Shown here: piece after piece, positions 43,201-52,266 of the stretch
Position numbering within the stretch: the first letter of the stretch is position 1
Layout of the letters: the number at the start of each line of letters is the position of its first letter
Origin: Pogona vitticeps
Lineage: Eukaryota; Chordata; Lepidosauria; Squamata; Agamidae
Length of the DNA stretch: 64,000 nucleotides
Direction of reading: 5' to 3'
Assembly (NCBI RefSeq): GCF_051106095.1
Contig: NC_135791.1
Coordinates: forward strand, 8,652,001 to 8,716,000
Notes under the pieces: generated by a model
What the model saw: only the letters and a program-made list of their open reading frames with translations
Database searches by the model: none
What the model was told of the DNA's origin: nothing
Position numbers and translations under genes: made by a program

Positions 43201-46200
43201 TTGTGGAGTGCCAGTGCTGAGTATCTTGTCAGTAGAGATGTAATCATTCAGTTTAACCCTTTGTGGACAATTTGTTAAAAAAATCCAAAATCCACAGACA
43301 GATAGAATCTGGAAAATCTAGATCTTTCAGTTTGACTATTAATCTGTGGGCTATAATGGTATTAAAAGCAGAGCTAAAGTCCGCAAACAGCATTCTTACA
43401 TAATTCCCTTGTGTTTCCAAGTGGGATAAAGCCATATAAAGCACAGTATTAATCGCATCCTCAGTTGATCTATTTTCTTTATAAGCAAACTGAAGCCCAT
43501 CAAAAGAATCAGGAAGGCAGGAGATGATATATTTCCGAACTAACTGCTCAAAGCACTTCATTAAGATTGAGCACTTCATTAAGCACTTCATTAAGATTAG
43601 TGCAGGGAAACTGCCCCAGAGGGAGACCACAGCTGCAATACAAGGAGATCTGCAAGCGGGATCTGAAGGCCTTAGGAATGAACCTCAACAGATGGGAAAT
43701 GTTGACCTCTGAGCATTCAGCCTGGAGGCAGGCGGTGCATCATGGCCTCTCCCAATTTGAAGAGACTCTTGTCCAGCAGGCCGAGGCAGAGAGGCAGTCC
43801 CGGAAGCAGCAAAATCAGGGAGCTGGACAGGGGACAGATTGTATTTGTCTTCAGTGTGGAAGGGATTGTCACTCTCAAATTGGCCTTCTCGGCCACACTA
43901 GAGGCTGTTCCACATCCTCCATTCAGAGCACGTGACCCTAGTCTCTCGAGACTGAAGGATGCCATTGCATTACATCTCTTTCCATCTGTGTCTTTTTCCT
44001 GTACAGTTCAAGCTGCCTTTCACATTCCTCTCTCTTTTTCTCATCCTTCCAGATACACCAAAATGAAAACAGCTACCAATATCTACATCTTTAACCTGGC
44101 CCTGGCTGATGCTTTGGCCACCAGTACATTGCCTTTCCAGAGTGCAAAGTATCTGATGGAGACCTGGCCTTTTGGGGAGCTCCTCTGCAAGGCTGTTCTC
44201 TCCATCGACTACTACAACATGTTCACAAGCATCTTTACGCTCACCATGATGAGTGTGGATCGGTACATAGCTGTCTGCCATCCAGTTAAAGCCCTAGATT
44301 TCCGAACTCCAGCAAAAGCAAAACTAATCAACATTTGCATCTGGCTTCTTTCCTCTGCCATTGGAGTGCCAATCATGATCATGGCAGTCACCAGATCTCA
44401 TGGTAAGTACGTATGGTTTGGAAATGTTTATTTATTATATTTATTTTTTAAAAAAAATTATTCTGCCTTTCTTCTTAAAAAGGACCCAAAGTGGCTCACA
44501 TCATTAAAAAGCAGTCTTTAAAGCTAACAATAGCAAGTATACAAATACTAAAAAGGATCAGATACAACACTAAAAAAATGGTAAACCAAAGCAACACCAA
44601 AATACATCCAAAGCAGTGAAGTACAACAATCTATTTAAAAAACCCACTCAGGTAAAGGTAAAGGTTCCCCTTGACAATTTTTGTCCAGTCGTGTTCGACT
44701 CTAGAGGGCGGTGCTCATCCCCGTTTCCAAGCCACAGAGCCAGCGTTTTTGTCCGAAGACAATCTTCCGTGGTCACATGGCCAGTGTGACTTAGACACGG
44801 AACACTGTTACCTTCCCACCGAGGTGGTCCCTATTTATCTACTTGCATTTGCATGCTTTCGAACCGCTAGGTTGGCGGGAGCTGGGACAAGCGATGGGAG
44901 CTCACTCCATTGCGTGGATTCGATCTTACGACTGCTTGGTCTTCTGACCCTGCAGCACAGGCTTCTGCGGTTTAGCCCGCAGCGCCACCACGTCCCTTAA
45001 AAAACCCACTCAGGCTGCCAGTAACTCAGGGAAAACTTGCCTGATTCCAACACTTCCCAGCTGCATTGACCCATCAGATTCTGGATGCTGCCCCTTCCAT
45101 TTTATTATTAAACAATTACATCCAAAAATTAGAGGAGTGAAGAATATATTTTGATTTGATTTTTAAATAAGAATGTTAACTCACATACTTTTATATAAGA
45201 ATGTTAATTAATGTATTTCTTAAAGCATGCTGTTTGGTTTGTTTGTTAAAATGGAAGCAGGATGCCATACATTGAAAGAATTGATCAATAGACAGATAGA
45301 TTCTTTCAATGTATTACATTCTGCTTCTATTTTTATATACTCTACAGTATATACATGGAGGCAGGAATCAGAAGTGACAGATCTGTCACTTATACTCAGA
45401 GTTTCTAGTGTCTCACTTTCAGATCTCTGACCAATGGACTTTCAGCTGTGTAAAGATGTTTGTGTTTATCTAGGATCACAATCTCTGTTTTCTTCAGCTT
45501 TCAAAATCCAGACAGGGTTGATACCTTTACTGGGTTGAAAAAAGGGGGTTTGAAAGAATGTGCAAACTTTCACGATGACTATCCTTTTTCATCATGGAAT
45601 CCTGGATGTAATGAAAGAGGCAGGCTACAGACCAAAATATTGTTGCCATGAGGTACTAGATTTCACATGAGCTAACCCTGAGCTATTCCATCTCCTTTTG
45701 TTGTCTGCAGCCTTGCTCCTCAAATACATCCTCAAAACCTCAATGCATTTAACAACCTATGGGCTATGAATGTCATCACAATGTAAAGAGGATTCAAGCT
45801 TCTACCGATTGCATGTTTGGGACAGAAAGAACGTGACATGGAAAGATGTCGAAACAAAATAAAACTAATTAGATTTTCCCAAAGATTCCACTGCTTTACC
45901 ATGGGCATTTTATATGTGAAGCACATGCTCTGCTATTGATTTATAACCCCTCCTCAAGAGAATTGCTATCTTCTTGACAATTTGGCTCTCTCTCTCTCTC
46001 TCTCCATTTATTCTCTCCTGACACTCTTCCTCTGTTTTCCATTCAGATGACATGGTGATGTGTCTCCTCCAGTTTCCAGAACCTCAGATTTACTGGGACA
46101 CAGTGACCAAGATCTGTGTTTTCATCTTTGCCTTCTTGATACCCATCTTGGTCATCACCATCTGCTATGGGCTGATGATTCTCCGCCTGAAGAGTGTCCG

Positions 46201-46579
46201 CCTCCTCTCGGGCTCCAAGGAGAAAGACCGCAACCTGCGCCGTATCACACACATGGTGCTGGTGGTGGTGGCTGCTTTCATCATCTGTTGGACACCCATC
46301 CATATTTTTGTCATTGTTTGGACCCTGGTGGGCATTGACAAGAAGAATCCCTATGTGGTGGCCAGCCTTCATTTCTGCATTGCCTTGGGGTACACCAACA
46401 GCAGCCTCAATCCAATACTCTATGCTTTCCTGGATGAAAATTTCAAGAGGTGTTTCCGAGAATTCTGCCTCCCGTTTCAGTCCAAGATGGAACATAACAG
46501 CTTCAGCAGGGCCCGTAATACCACCCGAGAACGTATCTCTACATGCACGCCTTCAGAAGTCCTCAATAAGTCAGCCTGA
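31382..46579 (+). CDS. OPRD1: OPRD1, delta-type opioid receptor
   Basis: This is a seven-transmembrane Gi/o-coupled receptor for enkephalins at the neuronal plasma membrane. Coding segments 31382-31608, 44053-44402 and 46047-46579 give 369 residues (human 372). Visible landmarks: N-glycosylation sequons at Asn18, 33 and 42; Asn67 and Asp95 in TM1 and TM2; a Cys121-Cys198 disulfide pair; the amine-binding Asp128; Asp-Arg-Tyr 145-147; CWTP near Trp274 in TM6; NPILY in TM7; and Cys residues after helix 8 for palmitoylation. Numbering in the core equals human OPRD1. TM3 to intracellular loop 3 is nearly identical to human, while the N-terminus and tail diverge. Words such as LEFT of TM1 [19 protein letters not shown] and loop SGSKEKDR favour delta over mu, kappa or nociceptin receptors. 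Confidence 0.96.
31728..31782. repeat. TG/CA dinucleotide tract
   Basis: About 21 TG units switch to ACACACACA at 31771. It starts 120 bases after the exon 1 donor of OPRD1. Confidence 0.95.
33045..33112 (+). repeat. SINE/LINE tail of the GGCGGCATATAAATTAAATA type
   Basis: TGCCCAGAGACCTTTGGGTA and the AAATAAATA tail are the shared 3' end of reptile L2-tailed retroposons. Similar ends occur at 2010-2095, 38888-38935 and 55770-55830. Confidence 0.55.
33630..33693. repeat. GGAT/GATA/GA compound microsatellite
   Basis: Four GGAT units, two GATA units and about 18 GA units. OPRD1 intron 1. Confidence 0.93.
33945..34168 (+). mobile_element. Bov-B (RTE) LINE 3' end
   Basis: GTTGGGAAAGAGTGAAGGCA through GGAGTCGGACACGACTAGAC and a CAACAACAA tail. 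OPRD1 intron 1. Confidence 0.83.
34170..36204. other. OPRD1 intron 1, nothing recognised
   Basis: No repeat or exon-like segment stands out apart from T-rich stretches near 35460-35650. Confidence 0.5.
36205..36390 (-). mobile_element. tRNA-derived SINE, CCAGTGTGGT family, reversed
   Basis: ATCAAGTTGGAACTGGCTTA with AGCAACCCTAACAGGACTTT is the family's 3' end read in reverse; the head remains as a faint CCACACTGG at 36367-36375. Confidence 0.55.
36870..37102. mobile_element. TA-flanked palindromic element, 'CAAGACGA' family (copy 7)
   Basis: It begins TACCGTGGTGCCTCGCAAGA and ends TTGCAAAGCACCGTA; a central CCCATAGGAATGCATTGCAA is shared with copy 2. OPRD1 intron 1. Confidence 0.82.
38955..39140 (-). 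mobile_element. tRNA-derived SINE, CCAGTGTGGT family, reversed
   Basis: ATCGGATCTGACTTATATCA and AACCTAATAGGGTTTTCAGG with CTACACCACACTGGTG at the right end: the reverse complement of the family. Confidence 0.65.
39408..39630 (-). repeat. Repeat sharing its end with the CCHC-tailed LINE
   Basis: Reverse complement of 6800-7035; starts GGCATCCTTCAGTCTTGAGA and includes ATGGAGGATAGGCTGTTACC. Confidence 0.5.
40208..40300. repeat. GATT then TTCATT tandem repeats
   Basis: About nine TTGA/GATT units followed by ATTCATTT-type units, at the end of the L2 fragment that follows. Confidence 0.9.
40305..40770 (-). mobile_element. L2-like LINE 3' fragment
   Basis: The minus strand encodes [20 protein letters not shown] and [20 protein letters not shown], as in the copies at 640 and 7496. 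Confidence 0.8.
41690..41870. repeat. Repeat of the ACCTTAAAGACTAAC type
   Basis: GTAGCCAAGTTAGTCTCTGC, GTACCTTAAAGACTAACTGC and GAGCTTTCATGGACAGTTTG are stock words of a reptile retroelement terminus; class unresolved. A weaker relative is at 58925-59035. Confidence 0.5.
41871..42015 (+). mobile_element. tRNA-derived SINE, CCAGTGTGGT family, partial
   Basis: GATGTGGTGTAGTGAATACA, B-box remnant GGGTTGGAATCCCC, end TAGTTCCAATGTGATGGCAC. Confidence 0.55.
42165..42243 (+). mobile_element. CCHC-tailed LINE, left piece of an interrupted copy
   Basis: TGGCTCGGGCATGTCGTGAG encodes [16 protein letters not shown] as in the 24696 copy. It stops at GGAGAATTA and resumes at 43596. Confidence 0.8.
42244..43595 (-). 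mobile_element. LINE (L2/Rex1-like) inserted into another LINE
   Basis: The minus strand holds RT pieces: [37 protein letters not shown] and [18 protein letters not shown], then a 200-codon open 3' part with [19 protein letters not shown] and [19 protein letters not shown]. The 3' end carries ATGTCTT repeats near 42244. The 5' end is truncated within RT. Confidence 0.82.
43596..43965 (+). mobile_element. CCHC-tailed LINE, right piece of an interrupted copy
   Basis: Plus-strand frame: [38 protein letters not shown] and [20 protein letters not shown]. It ends in CTGAAGGATGCC near 43962, only about 88 bases before OPRD1 exon 2. Confidence 0.82.
44053..44402 (+). CDS. OPRD1: OPRD1 exon 2 (TM2-TM4)
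   Basis: Acceptor CATCCTTCCAG ends at 44052 and donor GTAAGT starts at 44403. The 350-nt length is what I recall for the mammalian exon. It encodes [20 protein letters not shown], the [18 protein letters not shown] stretch of TM3 with Asp128, and [17 protein letters not shown]. Confidence 0.96.
44435..45065 (-). mobile_element. L2-like LINE 3' end interrupted by a Sauria SINE
   Basis: TTCTGCCTTTCTTCTTAAAA and AGGACCCAAAGTGGCTCACA match the 3' non-coding end of the copies at 640 and 40305. The piece after 45003 continues the same element. It starts about 30 bases after the exon 2 donor of OPRD1. Confidence 0.72.
44651..44998 (-). mobile_element. Sauria-type SINE with 15-base target duplication
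   Basis: GGTAAAGGTAAAGGTTCCCC at the left and GCAGCGCCACCACGTCCCTT at the right. AAAAAACCCACTCAGG flanks both ends (about 44637-44652 and 44999-45014). Confidence 0.9.
45070..46046. other. OPRD1 intron 2, 3' part, nothing recognised
   Basis: Contains a small inverted repeat (CATTGAAAGAA at 45270-45280 and TTCTTTCAATG at 45302-45312) and the TC run near the exon 3 acceptor. Confidence 0.5.
46047..46579 (+). CDS. OPRD1: OPRD1 exon 3 (loop 2 to C-terminus)
   Basis: The acceptor CCATTCAG ends at 46046; a TC-rich run upstream (45985-46009) strengthens the pyrimidine tract. It encodes extracellular loop 2 with Cys198, TM5, loop 3 with [16 protein letters not shown]6 ([12 protein letters not shown]), TM7 ([11 protein letters not shown]), and a Ser/Thr-rich tail ending LNKSA. 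The stop TGA is at 46577-46579. Confidence 0.96.
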
Positions 46580-46619
46580 CTGGACACTGACAGCCCCCAA
46601 AAGAGCCTCTTGAGGATGC

Positions 46620-46740
46620 AATGAAGATTGATCATTTATTTATTTCATGTATATACCACCCCATGAGTACAATGCACTATTCTGGGCGGCTGACTAACAT
46701 CAGCAACAAATAATAAAAGATGAAGAAGTAAAATAAACAT
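46620..46740 (-). repeat. Retroposon tail downstream of OPRD1
   Basis: TTATTTATTTCATGTATATA, then CTATTCTGGGCGGCTGACTA, is the reverse of the common L2-type tail. It carries AATAAA at 46712-46717 and 46732-46737 that could serve as OPRD1 poly(A) signals. Confidence 0.5.
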
Positions 46741-46869
46741 TTTATGACCTACATTCAGAAATAGCCCAGCTCACCATGAAGAATTTTATGAGGGCCCATA
46801 GGAAGAGGCATGTGAAAGAAAAGCCTGATCACAAATATTTTGTACTTCTTAAGAGTGTGAATGCCACAA

Positions 46870-47012
46870 TGATAGGAGATTCCTGCAGGCTTTCAAGAGA
46901 AAACTGGGCAATCATCTATCAGCTCTACTTTGATTTGGATTCCTGCATTGAGCAGGGGGTTGGACTAGATGACCTTATAGGCCCCTTCCAGTTCCATTGT
47001 GATTCTATGATA
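46870..47012 (+). mobile_element. CR1-like LINE 3' end
   Basis: GGGGGTTGGACTAGATGACC, GGCCCCTTCCAGTTCCATTG and GATTCTATGA are the CR1 3' terminus. Confidence 0.7.
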
Positions 47013-47261
47013 TATTGCAAATCTTAATATTAAGAAGGAAATGCCAGCTGCAAACCCCTTTCAGTGCTTGTGCTTTTTAAAATAACTAGAACTTTTTTAT
47101 TTTTAATTAAATTATCAAAAATGTCCTTAGTTGATTGTTCTGTTTAAATGATCTTTTTTGCTTTTTGCATATATTGTAATTACCCTTAAATTATATTATA
47201 AATTAAATATCTGAGTGTTCACTGGAACCACTTATATAAATTTATAATTTATAAGTTAAAT

Positions 47262-47540
47262 ACCTGTGTGCTCACTGGAAGGACAGATCCTGAAGCTGAG
47301 GCTCCAATCCTTTGGCCATCTCATGAGAAGAGAAGACTCCCTGGAAAAGATCCTGATGTTGGGAAAGTATGAAGGCAGGAGGAGAAGGGGACGACAGAGG
47401 ATGAGATGGTTGGACAGTGTCATCGAAGCGACCAACATGAATTTGACCCAACTCCGGGAGGTAGTGGAAGACAGGAGGGTGTGCTCTGGTCCATGGGGTC
47501 ACAAAGAGTCGGACACGACTAAATGACTAAACAACAACAA
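47262..47540 (+). mobile_element. Bov-B (RTE) LINE 3' end
   Basis: GTGCTCACTGGAAGGACAGA through AGAGTCGGACACGACTAAAT and CAACAACAA. Very similar to 18660-18940. Confidence 0.85.
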
Positions 47541-47860
47541 CCCTTAAAGAAATGTAGGTATATTAAATGGCCAAGATAAGCATACTGATAACTAGATACC
47601 ATTCGTTGCATAAAAAACATGAAGTTCTTTTAAAATGAACTTTCTAAAGGCTACAAAATTAAATTCACTTCAGCTGGAGAAACAAATATTAGAATTCAGT
47701 TTGTAACTATGGAATTTCAGTTCTACGGGACATAAACAAACAGAAGCTGTCGTCCTAAGTGGAGCCCAGGTCAACCACTTTATAACATTTTAATCAAAGT
47801 GTATTACAATAGGGGCAGGAATCTTGTGGTTTTCTGTGCCTGCCTCAGTTGTGTTATAAC

Positions 47861-48641
47861 TAGACATGGGGACGAATACCAGAACGAATTGGGATATTCA
47901 GTGAATAACCCTGATTCATCAGATGTTTGTTGCTTCGTACCCTTGAGGTCCAGAAACTCAGATGAAGACAAAGCAACGAATATGACCCTTTTATATTAGT
48001 CCCTTCGTCTATCCCTATCTGCTTATGCCCTCACAGATCAACTGTTCCTCAGCGGCATAAACAGAGAGGGGTTTTTCCTTTGGGTAACTTTCTAATGCCT
48101 GCCCAAAGGGAATCCCACCCCCCTGTTTACAAAGACAGGGGGTATCACTTTGCTCAGTTTTCCCCTGTCTTTTTATGCACCTGCAGCATAGACAGGGTAA
48201 ACCTGACCAAAGGGTGGGGAATTGCTTGGGTCCCACTTCATTTGTCTTTCTATGCCCGCTGGGGCACAGAAGGATGAGGGAAGCCTGACTGAAGCAAACC
48301 CCCACCCCTGCTGTTTGTGGAACTACAGCGGGGGGGGGGAATCGCCTCAGTCAGGCTTGCTGGAAGGGAAGCCCTCCCCGCTCCTCCTTGCGAAAGCTAG
48401 GCTGCTGGAACTGAAACCACAGTTCCAGAAGTCTAGCTTCTGTTTCCGTGGAAGTCGCCACGGAGCAGGAGGAGGCACCTGGGAAGGTAAGTGGCAGTGG
48501 GAAGAGGGTTGGGGGCAGACTGTGGAGGCCGTGGCTTCTTCTTTTTTAAGATTCGTGCTTCGTCATGCCACCAGGGGGTCATTCATGGATTGTGGGTCAT
48601 CACGTTTGATGACCCATGAACCAAGACGGTCCCCATCTCTA
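47861..48641. mobile_element. hAT-like non-autonomous DNA transposon
   Basis: Termini TAGACATGGGGAC and GTCCCCATCTCTA (read as GGTCCCCATCTCTA) are imperfect inverted repeats. The flanks GTTATAAC (47853-47860) and GTTATAAT (48642-48649) look like an 8-base target duplication with one change. No transposase frame is visible. Confidence 0.68.
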
Positions 48642-48715
48642 GTTATAATTTGTGCTTTATAAGAAAACAGGTAAAAGTCAACTGAAGATAACATGTCCTT
48701 CCAGCTACTAGATAA

Positions 48716-49060
48716 TAAAGGTAAAGGTTCCCCTTGACAATTTTTGTCCAGTCGTGTTCGACTCTAGGGGGTGGTGCTCATCCCCGTTTCCAAGCCATAG
48801 AGCCAGCATTTGTCCAAAGCCAGTTTCCATGGTCACGTGGCCAGTGCGACTTAGACACGGAACGCCGTTACCTTCCCACCAAGGTGGTCCCTATTTATCT
48901 ACTCACATTTTTCCATGCTTTCGAACCGCTAGGTTGGCGGGAGCTGGGACAAGCGATGGGAGCTCACTCCGTCACGTGAATTCGATCTTACGACTGCTTG
49001 GTCTTCTGACCCTGCAGCACAGGCTTCTGCGGTTTAGCCCGCAGCGCCACCATGTCCCTA
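48716..49060 (-). mobile_element. Sauria-type SINE
   Basis: GGTAAAGGTTCCCCTTGACA at the left, CCCGCAGCGCCACCATGTCC at the right; TAATAA flanks on both sides. Confidence 0.86.
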
Positions 49061-49100
49061 ATAATACATGGCTTCAATTGACATCACCTAGTGATTAGAT

Positions 49101-49293
49101 TCCCAGTGTGGTGTCGTGGATAGAGTGACAGACTAGAACTCTGGAGAGCAGAGTTTGAATCCCTTGTTCAGCCATGAAAACTCACTGAGTGAGCGGAACT
49201 GGTAAAACCACTCCTTAAATATCTCATTTACCTTGAAAGCTTATTAGGGTCGCTATAAGTTGGCTCTGATTTGACAGCACAGAACACACAGTG
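49101..49293 (+). mobile_element. tRNA-derived SINE, CCAGTGTGGT family
   Basis: TTCCCAGTGTGGTGTCGTGG, A box TGGATAGAGTG, B box GAGTTTGAATCCC, end CTATAAGTTGGCTCTGATTT. Confidence 0.75.
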
Positions 49294-50548
49294 GGTAGAT
49301 TAAATTTTATTCCCAGTTCTCTGATGGGGGTTTGCCACATTTCTGTATTACCTTCCCCCACACTCCCATCAAATAAAAACTTTTGAGTTTCAAAATAAGG
49401 CATTTGGGGAAGTAAATGCAGATCAATTGCAGCCCTTCGTTTTAGGAGTTGGGAAGGAAAATCCTACCAATGTCTATTGGGGTGGCATTTGAAAACTATA
49501 CCCCCAAGTGGTATCTATAGCTTGCATTTTTAACTCATTTAAGAAACGTATCATCGGAGACATTTTAGGGACTTTCATATATATAGATATATATTCTGCA
49601 ATATTTGCAATATATTGTTGTACAACAGCCTGATGAATATTGGTTTAGAAGTGAACCCAAACTATTTCTTTAATTTTTTTAGTGCCCTTATCTTTGTACA
49701 GTCTTTTTTTTTTACTTCTACAATGAGTTGCCTTTCTAACTCTGAGTAAGCACCCTATGTATTCCAGAGTCAGAAGCAAGGAGCAGGAAATGAACACATA
49801 TATATTTGTTCGCTGTAACAAAACTACATATATTCTGGAGCCTGGTTATCTGATTACAATTCAAGGCCTTGTAAATGAGAATACTCCTGTGGAGAAATGA
49901 ATGAATGAACCTTGATGTGATTTTGATTCTTTGTACAAATGTTGTGTCTTTGTTAGCTTAGTTCCCATGGGAAAAGAAATCAGAAAAAAAAATTATCTGC
50001 CAAAAGGAGTACAGGCAGGCTGTCTGGGAAATAAGACCCGTGATATGTGAACTGGGACATGCCAAATGGCCAGGAGGACCATTGGAAATGATAAGCAGGT
50101 TATAATGGGAAAACATTTGGCACCTGAGTAATTCAAAGAAGGTATCTCAGAATCGTGTCTCTAGAACTGACATCCTGAAGGCCTTTGAAGTACAGAATGA
50201 AAAGCTTTAGAAAAAACACTAAGATGAATCTCAGAAGACAAAGAGGACCACCACAGAGAGAGAGACAGCGACTAAAGATATTTATAAGAAAAGGGCAGTC
50301 GAACTAACTATGCTCACAATCAGAACGGATTTGGGAGAGAGAACTAAAGAAGCAGCCAAGCCGTCTTGGGACGGAGGAAAGAGAAACAGAGGACCTCCAT
50401 CTCCATTGCAGAAGAGTGATGTCTTGTTTTCTGGTGTGCTGAAATTTACCTGTGTGTATTGCCTGTTATCCTTCTGCCCAAGACCTAACGTTTGTTTTTC
50501 GTTTTACATTAACCTTGCTCGTTTTTATCAGAAGTTTTTATTTTGTGT

Positions 50549-50659
<111 letters not shown>

Positions 50660-51679
50660 TTGCTTTTGGTAACTTTTTTTCATAATCCTGCCACCATTCT
50701 ACTTCTGGCTGATTGCCAGGTTCCATTTTGTTTTTAACTTTCCTTTTTAACTATTTCTTTTTAAAATAACACTTCTAACAGCCCCCCCCCCAAAAAAATC
50801 TGGAGATGCTTTTAAGAGAAACTCAGGTTAACTCAGTTTTGTGCCTAGCATAGGAACGACTGTGACCACTGGGAAGGCTTTTTGACCTTCTGATTTCTGG
50901 GATTATGGTGGCAGGGTTTTTACCAAAACCAGCAACCTCTCCTCTGGAGCCAAGGTTGGGTTACGTTCAAGTCCAGGTCTCTTTTGAAGGGCTCGCCCCA
51001 CCTTGAAAGGTAAGCCCTGGGCTCTGAAGATTCCATGGGGAAAAAGGCTCAGAGTAAGAGATCCTGGGGATCCTGCAGAATCTACCATTCCATTTTTTTT
51101 CTTTCCCTTGCCATTCCGACACCGGACGTCTGGAGAATTCAAATACAGTCTCAAAAACTCTGGGAATGAAGGCTTCCCAAGGATCACTAAGTCCAATTGC
51201 CTTCCAAGGAAGGTACTCCACAGCTAAAACATCCCTGATAGGGGACTATCTAGCTGCCATTTGCAAACCTGAAATGCAGGTGAGCCCAACACCTACCAAG
51301 GCAGGCCATTTCAATATCAAACATGTCAAATATGTTCTTCCCAATAAAGATGATATCTCCTTTCTTTGTAGTTTGAATCATTTACTTTCAGTCTTTACAT
51401 TCTGGATCTATTGAAAACAACCCTGCTTCATCTTCCATGCAAAAGCCCTCCAGATCCTTTAAGTTGTCTCTCAGACTTGTCTTCTGTAGACAAAACATAC
51501 CCAGATTGGGACTGATGACTACTATACTTTTATTCAATTCTGTTTTAACATTATCGTTCCTTTGTGCTTTTAAAATCTGATATTTTTGGAGTTTTATCTA
51601 TACTGTACTCTAAGGTCTCAGGCCAATTCACTTAGTATATCATGTTGTGTTTTCCTGGCTATCCATATATTTTTTTAAT

Positions 51680-51862
51680 TCCCAGTGTGGGATAGTGGAT
51701 AGAATGATGGGCTAGGACTCTGGAAAACAGGGTTCAAATCCCCACACGGCCACAGAAACTCACCAGGGGAGTGAAACTGGTAAAACCACTTACTTCTTAA
51801 ACAGCTCACTTTGAAGCCCTATTTGGGTTCTTATAAGTCGGTTCCAACTTGACACACACACA
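51680..51862 (+). mobile_element. tRNA-derived SINE, CCAGTGTGGT family
   Basis: TTCCCAGTGTGGGATAGTGG, B box GGGTTCAAATCCCC, end TCTTATAAGTCGGTTCCAAC and ACACACACA. Confidence 0.75.
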
Positions 51863-52266
51863 CATCCACATTTTAAATTCATTTCAGAGACAGTGGGAGA
51901 GGATGGGCAATTCATTCGTCCTCATAAAAGCCCTGCCAAAATTCACAGACAACGGTTGGGATCCTGTTGCTTAGTGTAAGTTTCAACTAGAGTAAGACTG
52001 GTGAATCACAGGATCTCACCAAATCCCTCCTGATTCAATGGGCCTACTGTAGTTGTGATTCAGCATGCTAAGCAACAGGATTGTAGTCAATATTTAAATA
52101 TACCTGGCTGCACAACAGTGAATTAATCTGTACAAGAAGATTCTTAATGCTGTACTCCCTACTAGTAAGACTGACTAAATTCCACAGAGTTGAGCAAAGA
52201 TAGGACTGGCTTTATATGTTTATATCTGTTTGTGGCATGCCACAATTTCCTCATATTAGTACTGTA

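Noticed and set aside
46043-46495. 150-codon minus-strand frame
   Set aside because: It is the antisense shadow of OPRD1 exon 3; the plus-strand reading is unmistakable.
46194-46613. 139-codon plus frame
   Set aside because: It is an alternative frame over OPRD1 exon 3 without family resemblance.
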